DNA of 28,967 nt, from positions 1 through 28,967 of IMG/VR virus record IMGVR_UViG_3300049473_000071. The stretch is one strand, 5' to 3'. How positions within the stretch are numbered: the first letter of the stretch is position 1; each line of letters opens with the position of its first letter. Source of the DNA: a virus. The position numbers were made by a program, and so were the translations under genes. The notes below the pieces were generated by a model. It saw only the letters and a list, made by a program, of their open reading frames with translations, was not told the origin of the DNA and ran no database searches. Of the stretch, positions 20,677 through 28,967 are shown in pieces.

Positions 20677-22079
20677 TGGGAATTGATGCTTGCTGCGGGA
20701 ATTGGAGTATTTCATGGCCTTATCCTAGAGCCCTCTTCCTGGGCAGCTATGTGTTGGGCTTTACCACAGCTGATATAGGTGAGTGCCAAAGAACAACGCC
20801 CGTAGGGGTAGATACCCTCGTGATGTTCGAAATGTATTATCAGTACGGTCAATGGCATGCTGTTCCGATATATAATTTCGGCGATCCGGATGATGTCGAC
20901 CAGATAGATGCAGCTGATTTTGGCGATTTCTATGTCGTGACCACATTCGGAGTAGACTCAGATGGTGATCCTATTCTCAGGGGTTGTATAAGGGACGCAG
21001 CAGTAGATTCTATGTGGGGGGCAGTTTCTCCTCTGCCCACTGTTTCTGCTCCCAAGTCTATTTCTTGCTGTAACTTTAATGGTCAGTGTATTATAGGCGG
21101 GGTTTCCTCGACTGAAGAAACCTGGAAAGGTTTGTGCCTAAACACTGTTGGATGGAGCGGGATCGGGAGCTACGAGTTTAGACCTGATGAGAATAAGACA
21201 GCTGGCTTCATGCCTTTGCCGTGGGCAAAACCTTGGGGGTCGGAACATAGGGTTCATGATAGAGTTAGAGGTTACAGGGGAGCAATATATAGAGTAGCCA
21301 AGCTTGGTAACAAAGTCGCAGTTTATGCCGACGAGGGAAGAGCAATTCTTGTTCCTTATTCTCAGGAGACAGCTTCAGGATTTGGGCTAGGAAGGTCCGT
21401 CGGGGGAGGCATAGCTTCTGGGAATCATATGGCAGGAGACGATAATATTCACTGCTTTATTGATGCATATAGGGATTTATGGCTTATTGATTCCAGCATG
21501 AAGGAAACCAAACTAGGCTATAGAGAATATATGGATAATCTATTAGATGAAATTGGTCCTACTATCATTACATATGTTCCTTCAAGAAAGAGATTCTATA
21601 TAAGTAACGGGGTCGAATGCTATGTGCTTACAGAACACGGCCTCTACTCAACTCATCAACTCGTCACCTCTGTTGGGGACTATCGAGGAAATGGTTTATT
21701 CGGCTTTTGGAAGAGTTCTGGGGATATTAAAGGAAGGATTACGACTGACACAATAGACTTTGGGCTTAGGGGGTTTAAAACGCTTTCGTGCACGGAATTA
21801 GGTGTTAATACTAACGAGGTCGATCAAGGCATAAAAATCTCTATTCATACGAGATCAAATAGTAAGGATGCTTTTACCCAATCTTCCTGGCGTTTGGCTA
21901 ATAAGGAGGGGGTCTCGATGGTTCCTCATACAGCTCAAGAATTTCGAGTAAGTGTGCAGGCGGACTCATACTCTGGACTGAATCTAAGTTACATAAACAA
22001 CCACGTCAAAGTAGTGGATAGAAGGTTTGTTAGGGGAGTATATGCTATGCAGAAATATGCAGAAGGACAGAGGGGATAA
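20676..22079 (+). CDS. Tail protein, C-terminal part of a split tail gene
   Basis: A 467-residue beta-rich protein. It opens with CGNWSISWPYPRALFLGSYV, which looks like an internal sequence of podovirus tail (stabilisation or tubular B-like) proteins. It continues with blade-like repeats (FGDFYVVTTFG, AVYADEGRAILVPYS, HCFIDAYRDLWLIDSS, GLYSTHQLVTSVGDYRG) and ends VDRRFVRGVYAMQKYAEG. I expect the N-terminal ~75 residues to be those encoded at 18290-18520. It probably forms the tail tube/nozzle below the adaptor. The ATG is coupled to a 14-residue frame. Assignment rests on pattern memory only. Confidence 0.7.
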   Translation: MGIDACCGNWSISWPYPRALFLGSYVLGFTTADIGECQRTTPVGVDTLVMFEMYYQYGQWHAVPIYNFGDPDDVDQIDAADFGDFYVVTTFGVDSDGDPILRGCIRDAAVDSMWGAVSPLPTVSAPKSISCCNFNGQCIIGGVSSTEETWKGLCLNTVGWSGIGSYEFRPDENKTAGFMPLPWAKPWGSEHRVHDRVRGYRGAIYRVAKLGNKVAVYADEGRAILVPYSQETASGFGLGRSVGGGIASGNHMAGDDNIHCFIDAYRDLWLIDSSMKETKLGYREYMDNLLDEIGPTIITYVPSRKRFYISNGVECYVLTEHGLYSTHQLVTSVGDYRGNGLFGFWKSSGDIKGRITTDTIDFGLRGFKTLSCTELGVNTNEVDQGIKISIHTRSNSKDAFTQSSWRLANKEGVSMVPHTAQEFRVSVQADSYSGLNLSYINNHVKVVDRRFVRGVYAMQKYAEGQRG

Positions 22080-22519
22080 TGCTCATAAGGCTTCTATCAG
22101 AGCAGATCTCTAATCACTGGCCGATTATTAAAGCAGCTATTACGGAATCATTACCGCCGATAGCCGGAGAGTCAAGTGAGAAGATGAATAGAATTTTGGA
22201 GAATCTACTCTGCGATAAAATGCAGTGCTGGGTCGGCTGCAAGGTAGACGCTAATAAACAGGAGATAGAAGGAGTAGCTGTAACTACTATATCATACGAT
22301 TTCTGTAGTGATACCAGAAGTCTTTTGATCTATTGCTTATATGGGTATCAAAAGATAGAGAAACAGACGTGGCTAGATGGGTTAGGGACCCTGACTAGTT
22401 ATGCAAGGTCCAAAGGTTGTATTAGGATTATAGCTTACTCAAATTTAGATTATATCATTGGACTTGCAGCAGGTCTGGGAGCTGACGTCGATTATAGACT
22501 TATATCCTTTAATATCTGA
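22079..22519 (+). CDS. GNAT-like phage protein
   Basis: A 146-residue protein with an acetyltransferase-like alpha/beta layout: an N-terminal helix pair, a strand at about 62-70 (IEGVAVTTI), a helix around 96-110 (LDGLGTLTSYARSKGC), then a strand IRIIAYS and a helix. The canonical acetyl-CoA pyrophosphate loop is not clear, so the enzyme activity is uncertain. Similar proteins sit between tail and internal-protein genes in related phages from memory. The ATG overlaps the tail-gene stop (TAATG). Confidence 0.55.
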   Translation: MLIRLLSEQISNHWPIIKAAITESLPPIAGESSEKMNRILENLLCDKMQCWVGCKVDANKQEIEGVAVTTISYDFCSDTRSLLIYCLYGYQKIEKQTWLDGLGTLTSYARSKGCIRIIAYSNLDYIIGLAAGLGADVDYRLISFNI

Positions 22520-22526
22520 GGTCAAG

Positions 22527-23606
22527 ATGAAAGTTTATAGGAAGGTCGTAATAGATGTGAAGAGCGGAGAAGATATCTACGAAGATTCCTTCGAGTACAG
22601 CGGGTCTGTCGCTTTGTGCAAAGGTGGTGGAGGTGGAGGTGGCGGTACTGGTGCAGTAGATTGGCCTGACTATATGGAAACATTCCAGGGCCAGATGCTT
22701 GACCACGCAGGAGCCGATACTCCTACTAGTAGCTACGTCGATCTCTTCAATGCGGCTATAGCTGCGAATCCTTTTACTGGAGTAGTGGCGTATGATCCAG
22801 CTACCAGGCTAGCCGCTATAGAGGGCGCGATTACTAGTTTTGACAGTGTGGTTAGCGCTCTAAGTGAGACTACCGACTGGGGATCGTTTGTTGCAGTTCT
22901 TAGGGCAAACACGTCTTCATGGGCAACCCTCGCTTCTGGGGTAAGAGTTGAGATAGATGCCTATATGGTGGACAAAGAAACTCTCAATGACGAGATAGAT
23001 GCTTACGCCGCTGAATTAGATGATCAGCTTCATAATGTGTCTCTACCACGCTTTGAGGCCGGAATGAGAGATATAGGTGCGGTTGTGAGTTCAGCCTTTT
23101 CTTTGGGAAGAGCTCATGTCATTGGTATGAGAGATCGGGATGTAGCAAGATTTAGTTCTGAACTCTATAGACGGACGTTTGAGCAGAGAAATGAATTGAT
23201 AGTGAGAGGCACTCAAGCAGCAGTAGCAATAGAAGATATTATTGCGAGGAACGTGCAGCAGCTAATAGCAATGGAAGAACTTAGAGTGAAATATAGTGGT
23301 GTAGTGGCAGGCCTTTCCGTGGAGAGTGGAAGGATGTCTATGATCGCGGAAAAAGAGGAAGCTGATAGACAAGCGCAGATAGACGAGATAGAAGCTCGAT
23401 GGAGTCTGAACATGCTGCAATACGGTGCCAATTTGCTTGCTAGTATCGGTGGTGGTGTTGTGTCGGAGGATGAGGCGACTCCGTTTCAAAGTGCTCTTGG
23501 AGGGGCTGCCTCTGGGGCCGCGATGGGTCTGATGTTAAGTGGGGGCAATCCTTGGGGGGCTCTCGTAGGCGGAGGAATGGGTCTAGGCATGGCTTTACTA
23601 GAATAG
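22527..23606 (+). CDS. Internal virion or ejection-type protein with glycine-rich ends
   Basis: From the ATG at 22527 (GAGG five bases upstream) this is 359 residues; a longer in-frame opening to 22458 would overlap the previous gene without a ribosome site. The N-terminal ~30 residues are beta-like, followed by eight consecutive glycines at 33-40. Residues ~60-310 are mostly long helices, including the charged QIDEIEARW stretch. Residues ~325-359 are a glycine-zipper-like segment (GGAASGAAMGLMLSGG, then GALVGGGMGLGMALL), which can insert into membranes. Such layouts fit podovirus internal proteins ejected to form a trans-envelope channel. No family is recognised. Confidence 0.65.
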   Translation: MKVYRKVVIDVKSGEDIYEDSFEYSGSVALCKGGGGGGGGTGAVDWPDYMETFQGQMLDHAGADTPTSSYVDLFNAAIAANPFTGVVAYDPATRLAAIEGAITSFDSVVSALSETTDWGSFVAVLRANTSSWATLASGVRVEIDAYMVDKETLNDEIDAYAAELDDQLHNVSLPRFEAGMRDIGAVVSSAFSLGRAHVIGMRDRDVARFSSELYRRTFEQRNELIVRGTQAAVAIEDIIARNVQQLIAMEELRVKYSGVVAGLSVESGRMSMIAEKEEADRQAQIDEIEARWSLNMLQYGANLLASIGGGVVSEDEATPFQSALGGAASGAAMGLMLSGGNPWGALVGGGMGLGMALLE

Positions 23607-23624
23607 TGATTAGATGTGACATTG

Positions 23625-23651
23625 TTGACATAGAAGATTCTTGAATAGAAT
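23625..23651 (+). promoter_or_regulatory. Possible promoter before internal-protein genes
   Basis: TTGACA (23625-23630) and TAGAAT (23646-23651, 5/6) are separated by 15 bp, shorter than the usual 17. They overlap the recurrent hairpin. A transcript starting here would carry only part of the hairpin. Confidence 0.4.
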
Positions 23652-23656
23652 TTTCT
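23631..23656 (+). repeat. Recurrent hairpin element, copy 3
   Basis: TAGAAGATTC, loop ttgaata (7 nt), GAATTTTCT: a 9-bp stem with one G-U pair. The left arm is identical to that of copy 2. It ends nine bases before GGAGG at 23666-23670, a spacing close to copy 2. Confidence 0.65.
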
Positions 23657-23675
23657 TTATATTATGGAGGAGAAG

Positions 23676-24053
23676 ATGGACGGAATAGAAAGTATTTTTA
23701 GTGACCCTACATTATTGTCTATGATCTTGGGTCAAACTGGTGCAGCTATGATGGGGCCGGAGCAGGAATCATGGCAAGCGAATATCGGGAAGATGGTCTC
23801 TGGCTTAGGTCAATCATTTAAGATGGCTAAGGCTCTAGAGGCGCAGAGAGCTGACGAAAGAAGCAGATGGGATCAGCTTCTTAGACTTCTTGCTGGTGGA
23901 GGCATGGAGACTCCAGCTTCATCGATCAGCCACGGAGTGCCTGCGCCAGCAGGGGAGAGAGCTAAATCTGGCTTCATGAGCCTTGGAACTCTAGAAAAGC
24001 CGCCAGTGACTGGGTTCCCTTCGTATATAACGAAGCTGATGGGAGGGTATTAA
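23676..24053 (+). CDS. Small internal-virion-module protein
   Basis: From the ATG at 23676 this is 125 residues. I chose this start because GGAGG is five bases upstream; the ATG at 23664 overlaps that ribosome site. The first half is helical and glycine/methionine-rich (SMILGQTGAAMMGPE, MVSGLGQSFKMAKALEA). The second half has a proline/serine linker, ending GFPSYITKLMGGY. There is no known family. The place before the two large proteins suggests a minor internal virion protein. Confidence 0.6.
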   Translation: MDGIESIFSDPTLLSMILGQTGAAMMGPEQESWQANIGKMVSGLGQSFKMAKALEAQRADERSRWDQLLRLLAGGGMETPASSISHGVPAPAGERAKSGFMSLGTLEKPPVTGFPSYITKLMGGY

Positions 24054-24054
24054 G

Positions 24055-25038
24055 ATGCCCGAGTATTCACCTTTTGCTCAAGCGCTCGCTGGGAGTGTGC
24101 AAGGAGACATTCAAGAGCCCATAAGGGGTATGATCCTTCAAGCTCTTCAGCCAGATAATCTAACTAAGATGATCATCAAAGAGGATGGTGGTATAGACTT
24201 TAAGATAACGCCCCAAACTCTTGAAAAGGTCGCTGGAGCTATGGGGCCTGCTAAAGGTCCTTCGGCTGGAGAGATGCGTGGATTAACTCCAGAGCAGATG
24301 ATGTCTATTATACAAGCTACTCAAGCTGGTGAGCAAAGCCGTAGGGAAACACTCCAGCAATTCATGGGCATCCCAACTCAGCGAGCACAGATAGAAGGTC
24401 TCAAGGCTCAAGTGGTTAGGAATATAGCTGAGGCGTTGGCTACTCGTCCACCGCTATCTATTGAAGAGCAGATAGCTCTAAGAAAAACTCCTGTAGGCGG
24501 TGTTCCTCCATTATCATTTGAAGAAAGATTGAAGATAGCAGAAACTCCTAAGGCAATAGAGCGCGGCATTGAGTGGAGAAATAAGAAAACTGGCGAGCTC
24601 AAATATCTACCCAAGGGTCAAGTTCCGAGTGGAGCAGATTGGGAAAAAGCTCCCGCGATTGAGCGCCAAGTTTCCGAGCTTCCTGGTATGAGATTTGAGG
24701 AATCCGTGGAGAGGAACGTAGCTAATATGGCGGATAAGGTCAGAAGCAATCTCGCATTTCCAGGAAATCCGGCTCTCATAGATTATATCAACAATCGCTC
24801 AACGAGCAATGTAGGATTTATCTGGGGGCCTGCTGCTAAAGAATCAATATGGTATGATCCGCGAACGTGGGTTGGGGAAGTAGATCAGGCCATTGAAGTA
24901 AAGTTGCCGCTTCTAAAGGGGAGGCAGGTTACAATGAAAGATGTTAGAGAAGAAGCTGCCGATCGTGAAATCGCTGTCGAGCAAGTTCTGGCGGAGATTC
25001 ATGCGGCCTACCAGAAGCTAGAGAAGGGAAAGAAATAG
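24055..25038 (+). CDS. Hypothetical internal-virion-module protein
   Basis: A 327-residue protein with GGGAGGG before its ATG. The N-terminus is helical and glycine/proline-containing (FAQALAGSVQGDIQEPIRGM). The middle has a long charged helix (QSRRETLQQFMGIPTQRAQI). The region near 185-200 (EWRNKKTGELKYLPKGQVPSG) resembles a small beta domain often found in phage structural proteins. The C-terminus is a helix ending EIHAAYQKLEKGKK. No catalytic motif is seen. The stop codon shares a base with the start of the giant gene. Confidence 0.65.
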   Translation: MPEYSPFAQALAGSVQGDIQEPIRGMILQALQPDNLTKMIIKEDGGIDFKITPQTLEKVAGAMGPAKGPSAGEMRGLTPEQMMSIIQATQAGEQSRRETLQQFMGIPTQRAQIEGLKAQVVRNIAEALATRPPLSIEEQIALRKTPVGGVPPLSFEERLKIAETPKAIERGIEWRNKKTGELKYLPKGQVPSGADWEKAPAIERQVSELPGMRFEESVERNVANMADKVRSNLAFPGNPALIDYINNRSTSNVGFIWGPAAKESIWYDPRTWVGEVDQAIEVKLPLLKGRQVTMKDVREEAADREIAVEQVLAEIHAAYQKLEKGKK

Positions 25039-28000
25039 TGGCGACGTTAGCCGAACGAATGTTGTCCGAGCAAGAAGTTCCTCCTGCCGAAGGGACTATA
25101 GCTAATAGAATGCTCGGCCTTGAGGAGGTTTCTCCCGCTCGAGAGAAGATGGCGGAAGTAGAGCCCGTGAAGGAGCCTCTTGAAGCGCAAGAGCGCTTGA
25201 AGACGTTAGAACTCTCCGGACTTCCTATCATCACTCCTCGAACTACAAAAGAGCTTATGGAACCAGCTCTTGCAATCCCTCGTGGAGTTGCAGGGGCCGC
25301 CAAGGATCTCGGTCTCGCCATTCCGGATCTTATGTATCTCGGCCCTCGTATGCTGTATGAGATCGTGAGTGGAGAACCAGCCGAGGTAGCCGAGAAGAAG
25401 GCTTGGGAATCTGCGTACAAACCATCCAAAGGATGGAGTGATATAGCATTCATGCTAGCCGGAGCTCCTCCTCCCGTCACGAAGGCCGAGCAAAAGGTCT
25501 CCGAATATGCTATGAAACCTTTTGAGCTCATCCGCGAAGGCGTGTTGTGGGCTATTCCTAAGTTCATCCGTGCGGAGTTAAGAGGTCAAGGATTAAGTAA
25601 TAAGCAGATTGATGCATTAGAGAAGAATGCTAAGATCTATCCATACATAGCCACAGCCCTCGGTGTTCCGGCGGAAGCTGGAACTTACGCGCTCATTGGT
25701 AGAGCTCTTAAGGGTAGGGCTGGCGAGGCTGAGCCTACTCTCACGCAGATAAAAGAGTCAATCTCAGAAGCTACTAGGGCCAAGAAAGTCGAAGCTCCTC
25801 CGGCTGAGGCTATCCCTCCAATAGAGGAATTAAGGAAAGCCCCGGTGCGTCCCAAGGCTGAGGAGGACGTACTTCTCAGAAGTAGGGAGGCAAAAGAATT
25901 ATCCGCTGCGTTAAAGAAGATTCTTGCAGAGGAGGCTCCGGCCGAAGAAGTAGTTCCATCTCCTAAACCAATACCAGAAGTTCCTCCTGAGGCCGCCCCT
26001 ATATATGAAGGCCTGAGACCTGGCGCTCCAGAATGGATGAGATATTGGAGGGAACATCCAGAAGAACAATCTGCTATGGCTGCTTATGCTAGAGGCGAAG
26101 CTCTAACCGAAGCACCTTTGCCAGATATATCTCCAGTTGCATCTTCAGCGGAAGCTCTAACTCCAGAGTTTATGGAAAGATTTAGAGCAGCTGCCAAAGA
26201 GCAGAGAGCTACGATTGCCGAGTCTATCAGACAAGAGGAACTAAGAAAACTTCCTATAGCGGCTAAGGCTGAGGCCTTAGAGGAGGCCTTTGGAAGAAAG
26301 CTAACGGCAGCGGAGGAGACTCACTTAGCTGCTGGGGGAACTATAGAAGAGGTGATTCGCAAATCTGTAGGAATTAAGGAAGAGATTGAAGCTGCTCCTC
26401 CAAAAGCTCCAGAGACTATTGCCGAGCCAAGGGTTGCTAAGGAGGTACCTTATACAAAAGTCAAGACGGAACTTAGGGAGGTATTTGATAAACTTGATGA
26501 GGTAGTTCCGACGCAAGCTAAGGGTGCTCTAGCGCGGAAGAAAAATTTTCGTATTAAGGAACATATTCTAGCTCCCGGAGAAAGAGGAGAGGTCCCTCCT
26601 ACTTGGCATGATGGAACGTTCAGGTATACTGTATTTCGTTATCCAGATGGCAGACTAGAGATTGGCGCAGCGGGTAGTTATGATACTGTACTACTTCCTG
26701 GACATGCAGCTGCAGGCGGCAAGGGCGCGCTTCCACCTGGGGCTGTAGCTTATATCGTTGATCTAGGTCCAGGCGATTTTAGGCTAATCAACATTTATAG
26801 AGGCTCTGGGAAAATCCAGAGACCGGCAAAGCTTATAGAGAAAGCCCCAGAGACTATTATCGAGCCTGAAGTTATAGATGCCAAAACTAAGTCTACTATC
26901 AAAGCTATGGACGCCGAAGGCTTTGATACGTTTAAGATAGCAGATAGATTGAATCTCAAGGAAAGCGAAGTTGGTGAGTATCTCGAAGGTGAGTGGTTCA
27001 AAGAACCTAAGAAAATAATCAAGGTGGAGGAGATCGAAACTGAGGCTAGATCTCTACTAGAGGAGGCTAAGGATCTTGATGAGGCTTATGAGAAGATTCG
27101 TGAGCTTACTACCAGATATGAAGACAATGTAGACGTGAGATTCGCTGACGAGTTTGAGAGACATAGATATCGTGAGTGGGGAGATGATATTCTCAGTAAG
27201 ATAATCAAGGCTCGAAGAGACAAAGGTATGCCAGATCCTCCAGCAGTAACGCTTGAGTCGTTCGGGTTGCAGCATTATTATGAGTTTGCAAGAGAAGGAG
27301 CTGAGAAAGTAGCAGAAAGCTTTAGAAGAAAGTTTGGAGTAACAGAGGATCCAAATCTATCTATGTACATCGACGAGGCCGGAAGACGCATCAAGATGCC
27401 CGGTACTTATGAGCGGACTAGAAGACTCGTTGATGTGGCAGTCCACGGAGAAGTAGATCAGCTTAACTTCGGAAGAGATGTACTTCCTGGAGAGCTCGCT
27501 CGTAGAGCTGGGTGGCTTGAGATTAGAGATAACGGGAGTATAGCCTGGGTAAGATCATATACTAGGTTGTCTGATAAGCAGATTGACTTCTTGAGGAAGC
27601 TCTCTAACGAGCGGGCTAGGATAGATGTGGATATGAACGACGCCGAAGGAGTCCCAATTAGAGATTTTACAAAGGAGGATCTGTCGCAATTCTTTGCTCT
27701 AGCCAGACCGGCCTCCAAAGCAGCGGCCCCCATCCACGAGCTTCTAGATTTCGGCGGCTTTCAGAAGATGTACGAGATGTTTGCTAATGGCATAAGAAGC
27801 AAAGCAAAGAAACCTCTTTCGGCTAGAGCCGAAGATATGTTGAATCGTGGAGAGATTGTCAAGCAAAGGAAAAAAGGGACTAGGACCTATCCTCCTATAT
27901 ACGAGGCCGAATATCATGTGCTCAAAGGAGCAAAGGTTCTAGATGAGACATGGTTTGGGAGAGCTCTTACTACTATGCCGCGAGTCTTTGAGGAAGCCGG

Positions 28001-28967
28001 AGGTGAACCGCTCTTAAATCTAACGACTCATCCTTACCACGCAGCTGAAAAGGCTTTCATAACAACTTGGGAACATGCTCAGAAGAGTCTCAACAGGCTA
28101 GAGAAGCAATTCTCTAGAAGAGAGCGCAGAAACATAATGACTCACGCCGTATCGCAGCAAGACAAAGGACCTGCGATGTTGAAGTGGATGGGTATCAAGG
28201 AAGTTCCGAAGCTCTCCCCGAAAGAGATGGAGGGATATACCCAGCTCCGACAGAGATATGAGAGTTTGTTCAAGAGGTTGAACCGCGTAAGGAGAGCTTG
28301 TGGTATTAAAGAGTTCCCGAAACAAGAAAATTATTTTACGTTTTTTAGATCTATGTCGCTGATGGAAGAGCTTGGATTTCGTCCGTTCGATATGCCTCTT
28401 GACGTATTTAACAAGCAATACATCAAGATGAGAGCTACTCCTTTTAAATTCGCGAGACGGAGAACAAGAGCCCTCTATCGTCTAGAGATGGATCCTTTCT
28501 GGGTAATAAAGCGCTACGAACGTACAGCTTTAAGACATATCCATATGTCTCCTCTCATTGCCAAAGTTAGGGAATATCTTAATGTCATTAAAGATCCTAT
28601 AACTGGTGAGCCGTTTGATATAAAAGTCGAGAACCCAGTTCTCGCTCGAGCTCTCGATGGATGGATCTCTCACATAGCCGGACAAAGGCATCCGTGGAGT
28701 ATGGGGCGAAGGTTAGATGCGGCAGCGATGAGAGTCAGTAGCAATCTAGTAGCGTCGACGCTTGGGGCTAATGTAAGATCCGCTCTTATCCAACCTACAG
28801 CTCTCAGAAATACCGTGGCGGAGATAGGGTTCGATTACACTGCGAAGGGAATAAGAAGCCTAGTAGATCCAAGGGCACGAAATTTCGCTCTCAAGAGATC
28901 AAAGGTTCTTGTTACTCGAAAGGCTGGTGGATATGACGTAACAGCGATGGACGCTCTTCGTGCGATA
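25038..28967 (+). CDS. Giant polyvalent-like/internal virion protein, partial at the window end
   Basis: I translated this frame from the GTG at 25038 (TAGTG overlap, AAGGG nine bases upstream) to the window edge with no stop: at least 1310 residues. Residues about 1-50 carry two similar LAERML/IANRML pieces. About 75-125 is a glycine/leucine-rich segment that could touch membrane. About 248-330 is proline/glutamate-rich linker. About 475-595 looks like a beta-rich domain. About 618-660 resembles a helix-turn-helix (FDTFKIADRLNLKESEVGEYL). Near 1235-1260, NLVASTLGANVRSALIQPTA recalls helical domains of phage polyvalent proteins (LPD38-like). Such large modular proteins are carried in the virion and injected. 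No active site is certain. The 3' part lies outside the window. Confidence 0.8.
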   Translation, partial: MATLAERMLSEQEVPPAEGTIANRMLGLEEVSPAREKMAEVEPVKEPLEAQERLKTLELSGLPIITPRTTKELMEPALAIPRGVAGAAKDLGLAIPDLMYLGPRMLYEIVSGEPAEVAEKKAWESAYKPSKGWSDIAFMLAGAPPPVTKAEQKVSEYAMKPFELIREGVLWAIPKFIRAELRGQGLSNKQIDALEKNAKIYPYIATALGVPAEAGTYALIGRALKGRAGEAEPTLTQIKESISEATRAKKVEAPPAEAIPPIEELRKAPVRPKAEEDVLLRSREAKELSAALKKILAEEAPAEEVVPSPKPIPEVPPEAAPIYEGLRPGAPEWMRYWREHPEEQSAMAAYARGEALTEAPLPDISPVASSAEALTPEFMERFRAAAKEQRATIAESIRQEELRKLPIAAKAEALEEAFGRKLTAAEETHLAAGGTIEEVIRKSVGIKEEIEAAPPKAPETIAEPRVAKEVPYTKVKTELREVFDKLDEVVPTQAKGALARKKNFRIKEHILAPGERGEVPPTWHDGTFRYTVFRYPDGRLEIGAAGSYDTVLLPGHAAAGGKGALPPGAVAYIVDLGPGDFRLINIYRGSGKIQRPAKLIEKAPETIIEPEVIDAKTKSTIKAMDAEGFDTFKIADRLNLKESEVGEYLEGEWFKEPKKIIKVEEIETEARSLLEEAKDLDEAYEKIRELTTRYEDNVDVRFADEFERHRYREWGDDILSKIIKARRDKGMPDPPAVTLESFGLQHYYEFAREGAEKVAESFRRKFGVTEDPNLSMYIDEAGRRIKMPGTYERTRRLVDVAVHGEVDQLNFGRDVLPGELARRAGWLEIRDNGSIAWVRSYTRLSDKQIDFLRKLSNERARIDVDMNDAEGVPIRDFTKEDLSQFFALARPASKAAAPIHELLDFGGFQKMYEMFANGIRSKAKKPLSARAEDMLNRGEIVKQRKKGTRTYPPIYEAEYHVLKGAKVLDETWFGRALTTMPRVFEEAGGEPLLNLTTHPYHAAEKAFITTWEHAQKSLNRLEKQFSRRERRNIMTHAVSQQDKGPAMLKWMGIKEVPKLSPKEMEGYTQLRQRYESLFKRLNRVRRACGIKEFPKQENYFTFFRSMSLMEELGFRPFDMPLDVFNKQYIKMRATPFKFARRRTRALYRLEMDPFWVIKRYERTALRHIHMSPLIAKVREYLNVIKDPITGEPFDIKVENPVLARALDGWISHIAGQRHPWSMGRRLDAAAMRVSSNLVASTLGANVRSALIQPTALRNTVAEIGFDYTAKGIRSLVDPRARNFALKRSKVLVTRKAGGYDVTAMDALRAI

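Noticed and set aside
24944-25567. A 207-residue leftward frame across the junction of the last two genes
   Set aside because: It overlaps two coupled rightward genes and has no promoter or ribosome site; the rightward giant frame continues unbroken for 1310 codons.
1-28967. CRISPR arrays, tRNA or rRNA genes, insertion sequences, integrase
   Set aside because: Looked for on both strands by pattern; no repeat-spacer array, no tRNA-like cloverleaf and no transposase or integrase motif was seen.

Overview
This window looks like the virion-assembly half of a tailed double-stranded DNA phage (Caudoviricetes) of podovirus type. The sequence shows a small-terminase-like protein, a large terminase with ATPase and nuclease motifs, a 646-residue portal, a PEEKP-rich scaffold-like protein, an SU10-like (DUF5309-type) major capsid protein, a head-tail adaptor-like protein, a split tail protein and large internal-virion-type proteins. 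No tape-measure, sheath, baseplate, integrase or replication gene is visible, and the 3' end runs into an unfinished giant reading frame. A Gram-negative host is suggested by several Sec signal peptides, a lipobox and a possible nested spanin-like gene pair. I cannot name the host genus. The segment could be a free phage genome or a prophage.

Layout. Positions 1-1102 are a regulatory region around one leftward gene (166-669). That gene is bracketed by near-identical ~26-bp inverted repeats, and the region also holds several operator-like dyads and two outward promoters. From 1103 everything reads rightward and is tightly packed, with many TAATG or ATGA stop/start overlaps. Positions 1103-3871 hold the TerS-like gene, then a lysis-type block: M23 peptidase, several small membrane proteins and a lipoprotein. 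Positions 3911-7965 are an accessory fibre/adhesin block: an exported CBM-FN3 protein, a tail-fibre-like protein, a protein with a nine-fold 20-residue repeat, and an exported beta-helix-like fragment. Positions 7979-16253 hold TerL, portal, scaffold, decoration-like proteins and the major capsid protein, followed by a terminator-like hairpin. Positions 16369-22519 hold adaptor, tail and small conserved phage proteins. Here a tailspike-like gene with its own Sec signal peptide sits between what look like the N- and C-terminal parts of one tail protein. Positions 22527-28967 encode internal/ejection-type proteins and a >1310-residue polyvalent-like protein cut by the window edge.

How the genes fit together. 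TerS and TerL with the portal would package DNA. Scaffold, capsid and decoration proteins build the head. The adaptor and tail proteins close it, and the internal proteins would be ejected with the DNA. M23 peptidase, holin-like and lipoprotein genes would lyse a Gram-negative cell. The most unusual points are: (i) secretion signals on fibre/tailspike-like proteins inside a virion operon, (ii) a tail gene apparently split by the tailspike gene, (iii) a recurring 7-nt-loop hairpin, twice placed just before a Shine-Dalgarno sequence, and (iv) an inverted-repeat-bracketed leftward gene next to tandem operator-like dyads.
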